Assembly: GCA_900768995.1 (NCBI GenBank) | Contig: CAAGEZ010000054.1 | Span: forward strand, 1-35,284 | Source: Oscillospiraceae bacterium | Lineage (GTDB): Bacteria > Bacillota > Clostridia > Oscillospirales > Ruminococcaceae | Direction of reading: 5' to 3' | DNA length: 35,284 nt | In this document: positions 33,401 through 35,284 of the stretch, in pieces | Position numbering within the stretch: position 1 is the first letter of the stretch | How the letters are laid out: each line of letters opens with the position of its first letter | Notes under the pieces: generated by a model | Told to the model about the DNA's origin: nothing | What the model saw: the letters and a program-made list of their open reading frames with translations, nothing else | The model's database searches: none | Translations under genes and position numbers: made by a program

Positions 33401-33911
33401 AAAGACCGAGAGCATCGAAAAGCTGCCCCCAAAGCCCTCCGCAGTTATTTATCCCATATCTATCAGCGGAGATGTGACTGCTGACAGGTCATCTGCGGCT
33501 ACGGGCGAGACCGTAACGGTAAGCGCACCTTTCGGCTATGACATCATAGTTGCGGACATAAACGGCAGACAGATAGCAAAATTCAGTGAAAAAGGCAGCT
33601 TTACAATGCCCTCTTCAAGAGTGAGCATCACTGCCGTAAGAGGCGAGATATTTGCCCATATGTCAAACGCCTGGAACCATTCTTACGTATATTCCTACGA
33701 CAGCGATATGAACCGCATCAAGGTAAATTCCGACACCAGAAGGGGCATTATCACCATTGACCTGGGTGCCGATCATGCGGGCAGAGACTTCACCGTTTAC
33801 AGCGGCAGAAAGAGCACCTCGAAAAAGATAATTTCGGGCGTTCTCGATGAAAACGGAAGATATATTTTCAATGCCGATGAGGGCAAAAATTACACCCTTG
33901 TTGTTGAATGA
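30426..33911 (+). CDS. Secreted BspA-type leucine-rich repeat protein, multi-block
   Basis: A 1161-residue protein. Residues 1-27 or so are a signal peptide (basic MIYKKNTLRR, then an Ala-rich core). The next region is made of BspA-like LRR_5 units of about 23 residues with the pattern IP..VTSIG..AF..C. I count about 25 units in three blocks of 6, 7 and 12. Each block opens with a roughly 40-residue cap segment (I.Y.V.D, then IP.TI.G..V..I), and a fourth cap near 32763 has no repeats after it. The tail (32890-33430) has Cys/His-rich HW-C and CTVCGYEKTE repeats, and the last 160 residues form beta-rich domains. No dockerin, sortase motif or membrane anchor is visible. BspA proteins bind host or polysaccharide surfaces; the ligand here is unknown. 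Confidence 0.9.
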   Translation: MIYKKNTLRRAAAAAAAICLAFAFAFAEETGADRLGFGTSVTVSAADDFITVGTTAKLYYTVGANDEITITQAIAGSETRIDVPESIGGKNVTAIGMDAFRGNYYLESVTLPQSVKSIGTSAFKYCYKLTSIDIPQKVTAIPYNTFAGCPSLKSVNIPSNVTSIGEYAFDDCITLANVTIPSSVTSIGEGAFFNCYALANVTIPSSVTSIGDNAFKYCTSLETVIFPESATLGTQPFPLNTAQILYTKDASTGDVTVTKVEAGSETSIEIPETIDGGTVKIIGADAFKDCDTFTSITLPQSLTSIEDLAFAHCTALQNINIPQNVTNIGASAFLSCESLTSITIPSGVTSIKIATFAHCTSLKSIELPDHLVSIGGNAFTGCTSLESVVIPAEVTSVGSRAFSACTSLESVVIPMNVTSVGDSAFNGCTSLKAVFAKEGLPLESASIPSGAVKIYYQVEDLGYVSILKARANAQTSIECIEIPKTIGGLDVRAIKEEAFRDCGNIKKIILPDSIREIQNSAFSYCTSLESINIPAGVTSIGNYAFDSCTSLESINIPVGITSIGDYAFEDCTALKSVVIPQSVTNIGYAAFSRCDKLVSIDIPMGVSMISNSTFENCTSLTAINIPTSVRQIGDKAFMGCTALESIDIPEGVTSVGQRAFMHCTALESAALPDSLTEIKAGAFQDCTALKSINIPKGVTSIEAVAFSYCQALADVTLPEGIQGIDMCAFDSCPSLETIMLPSSTTYVRVSAFANCTSLKTIFLPQNAVQETASIPDTSAKIKYEIRDNFAYILEITPDSSSTPVVIPDTIRGYEVKYVEEEYRQYVSETGHTHKGGTATCTETAYCAICGTSYNSTDLTNHDADTSTWKYDENGHWNPCLRAGCEEHLNAAAHTFDDGVITTKPTDTTDGVRTYTCTVCGYEKTESVPKLGHIPSAEWSYDSENHWKECTAEDCNEKFELSAHTFDNGVITAEPTDTTDGVRTYTCTVCGYEKTESIEKLPPKPSAVIYPISISGDVTADRSSAATGETVTVSAPFGYDIIVADINGRQIAKFSEKGSFTMPSSRVSITAVRGEIFAHMSNAWNHSYVYSYDSDMNRIKVNSDTRRGIITIDLGADHAGRDFTVYSGRKSTSKKIISGVLDENGRYIFNADEGKNYTLVVE
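30949..31092. repeat. Adjacent 69-bp leucine-rich repeat units, nearly identical
   Basis: Two 69-bp units (23 codons) around 30951 and 31020 share GCAAATGTTACTATCCCCTC and most flanking bases at an offset of exactly 69. A second such pair occurs around 32001 and 32070. They indicate recent unit duplication within the BspA-like gene. Confidence 0.75.
33133..33409. repeat. Exact 67-bp direct repeat in the BspA-like gene tail
   Basis: Bases 33133-33199 and 33343-33409 are identical, at an offset of 210 bp (70 codons). They encode the PTDTTDGVRTYTCTVCGYEK segment of two tandem Cys-rich modules. The intervening DNA has diverged, which suggests gene conversion or selection on this part. Confidence 0.85.
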
Positions 33912-33950
33912 GCTCAAAAAAATAAAACCAATATTCTTAATAAAATTTCA

Positions 33951-33979
33951 TTGAATCCGTATGGCGGCTGTGATAAAAT
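33951..33979 (+). promoter_or_regulatory. Promoter of the MFS transporter gene
   Basis: TTGAAT (33951-33956) and TAAAAT (33974-33979) are separated by 17 bp, with TGA giving an extended -10. Confidence 0.65.
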
Positions 33980-34011
33980 GATACGGACTTATAAAAAGGA
34001 CGGATCGTTTT

Positions 34012-35166
34012 ATGTATATACTCCTGCTTTCCCTCATATATCTTGCATTCATAAGCCTTGGGCTCCCCGATTCACTGCTGGGCTCTGCATGGCCTGCAAT
34101 GAGACAGGGCTTTGACGTTCCCATTTCCTATATGGGCATCGTTTCAATGATAATCTCAGGAGGAACTATCCTTTCGAGCCTTATGTCAGAACGCCTTACA
34201 AAGCGCTTCGGCACGAAAATAGTTACCGCCGTGAGCATTCTTGTGACCTCAGTGGCGATGTTCGGATTTTCGACCGTTACCGCATTCCGGCAGCTATGTC
34301 TCTGGGGCATTCCCTACGGTCTCGGAGCGGGGGCTATCGACTCGGCGCTGAACAATTACGTTGCCCTCCACTACAGCTCCCGCCATATGAGCTGGCTCCA
34401 CTGCTTCTGGGGCGTGGGGACCATAATCAGCCCATACATTATGAGCTATGCAATCGCCCATACGAACTGGAGCGGCGGCTACCGAATAGTGTCCCTTATC
34501 CAGCTTTGCATTGCCATAGCAATGTTCGCCACACTGCCTGTATGGAAGGTAAACAGCGACCCCGCAGGCACAGAAAATGACGGAAAGACCGTGGGGCTTA
34601 AAAATGCGCTGAAAATAAAAGGCGTGCCCTGCCTGCTCCTTGGATTTTTCGCCTATTGCGCCGCCGAAGCCACGGTGATGCTCTGGGCAAGCAGCTATCT
34701 TGCGGAAACAAAGGGACTTTCAGAAAAGGACGCCGCCGCATATGCCTCCCTGTTCTTCATCGGCATAACCGCAGGACGGTTTATTTCGGGGCTTTTCTCA
34801 GACAGGCTGGGTGACAGGAATATGATACGGACAGGCACGGCAATTGCGCTGTGCGGAGTTGTGCTGGTGCTTATCCCCGTAAGCATTCCCGCCGTGGCAT
34901 TTGCGGGCTTTGTGGTCATAGGGCTTGGCTGTGCCCCTGTTTATCCCTCGATTATCCACTCAACGCCATATAATTTCGGAGCGGAAAACTCTCAGGCGGT
35001 CATCGGCATACAAATGGCGAGCGCATACGTTGGCTCCACCTTTATGCCCCCTGTTTTCGGAATTATTGCCAATCACATCACCATAAGGCTTATGCCCTTT
35101 TATATCACGGCTTTCTTTATCCTGATGATAATTATGACGGAAAAGACCTTCGGAATGAAAAAATAA
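34012..35166 (+). CDS. Major facilitator superfamily transporter
   Basis: A 384-residue protein of about 12 membrane segments, full length for a small MFS carrier. The loop 2-3 signature is SERLTKRFGTKIV (about 59-71) and the matching C-half signature is GLFSDRLGDRN (about 261-271). GLPDSLLGSAWPAMRQ near the N-terminus and GLGCAPVYPSIIHSTPYNFG near residues 303-322 resemble the fucose/glucose permease (FHS) branch, so a sugar substrate is plausible but unproven. AAAAGGACGG precedes the ATG. It has its own promoter. No sugar-metabolism gene is adjacent, apart from the GH26 gene 8 kb away. Confidence 0.88.
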   Translation: MYILLLSLIYLAFISLGLPDSLLGSAWPAMRQGFDVPISYMGIVSMIISGGTILSSLMSERLTKRFGTKIVTAVSILVTSVAMFGFSTVTAFRQLCLWGIPYGLGAGAIDSALNNYVALHYSSRHMSWLHCFWGVGTIISPYIMSYAIAHTNWSGGYRIVSLIQLCIAIAMFATLPVWKVNSDPAGTENDGKTVGLKNALKIKGVPCLLLGFFAYCAAEATVMLWASSYLAETKGLSEKDAAAYASLFFIGITAGRFISGLFSDRLGDRNMIRTGTAIALCGVVLVLIPVSIPAVAFAGFVVIGLGCAPVYPSIIHSTPYNFGAENSQAVIGIQMASAYVGSTFMPPVFGIIANHITIRLMPFYITAFFILMIIMTEKTFGMKK

Positions 35167-35180
35167 GAACCTGTCTTCAT

Positions 35181-35284
35181 AAGAAATGTGTGCGGATTTT
35201 CGAGCATAATTTTGTTGCAGACAAGGCAAAAATCCGCAGGCGGGCTGTCGCCCGGCAAGGATTTTTAACGCAGTCTGCGGCAAA
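35181..35284. repeat. Long imperfect palindrome, probable dispersed repeat, cut by the window end
   Basis: TTTGTTGCAGAC (35211-35222) pairs with GTCTGCGGCAAA (35273-35284) with two G-U wobbles. AAAAATCC (35228-35235) pairs with GGATTTTT (35259-35266), and CGGGC (35241-35245) with GCCCG (35250-35254). The nested stems span 74 bp and reach the last base of the window. The left flank contains TGCGGATTTT, which could continue the symmetry beyond the right edge. It is not coding. It could serve as the MFS terminator or be a REP/MITE-like element. Confidence 0.65.

Overview
The window looks like the chromosome of a Gram-positive, low-to-moderate GC gut or rumen Firmicute, most likely a Ruminococcus-like member of the Oscillospiraceae. 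The basis for this is: spmA/spmB sporulation genes, an AbrB-type regulator with a C-terminal Cys4 knuckle, pyruvate phosphate dikinase, a GH26 mannanase lipoprotein, a BspA-type leucine-rich repeat surface protein, strong AGGAGG-type ribosome binding sites and sigma-A promoters. The genus is an inference from gene content, not from a marker-gene search.

Left edge (1-530): the C-terminal end of a tyrosine integrase points at the 3' end of a tRNA-Lys(UUU) gene. This is the usual layout for one end of an integrated element, so bases 1 to about 450 are probably mobile DNA and the rest is host chromosome. A tandem 11-bp repeat lies between them.

530-9234: spmA-spmB run leftward. abrB and an HD-GYP c-di-GMP phosphodiesterase run rightward. 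A leftward group follows: a MerR/TipA-type regulator with a classic 19-bp-spacer promoter, a YhcC-type radical SAM protein and a small membrane protein. A Qnr-like pentapeptide-repeat protein overlaps an XRE regulator by 4 nt. A large, strongly codon-biased ppdK gene closes the leftward genes.

9235-23908: a divergent 314-bp intergenic region separates ppdK from a long rightward series. It contains glmU, prs, pth, a membrane protein and mfd (cell-wall precursor, PRPP, translation recycling and transcription-coupled repair). A PAS-GGDEF(degenerate)-EAL signalling protein and pfkA come next, then a DUF3592-like membrane protein, an atypical peptide deformylase overlapping trmO, and a FapA/DUF342 protein.

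23909-35284: a SanA-like envelope protein followed by the GH26 mannanase lipoprotein, then tyrA, an RsuA-family pseudouridine synthase, asnB, an RNase Z-like gene, the 1161-residue BspA-like repeat protein and an MFS transporter. The window ends inside a long imperfect palindrome that looks like a dispersed repeat.

Themes: two c-di-GMP-degrading proteins (HD-GYP and EAL); pyrophosphate-linked glycolysis (PPDK, and a PFK with mixed substrate-selecting residues); and, as the most unusual recurring structure, four intrinsic-terminator hairpins placed 21-23 nt before the start codon of the next co-directional gene. No CRISPR array, riboswitch, rRNA or complete mobile element was found, and most of the window is ordinary core chromosome.
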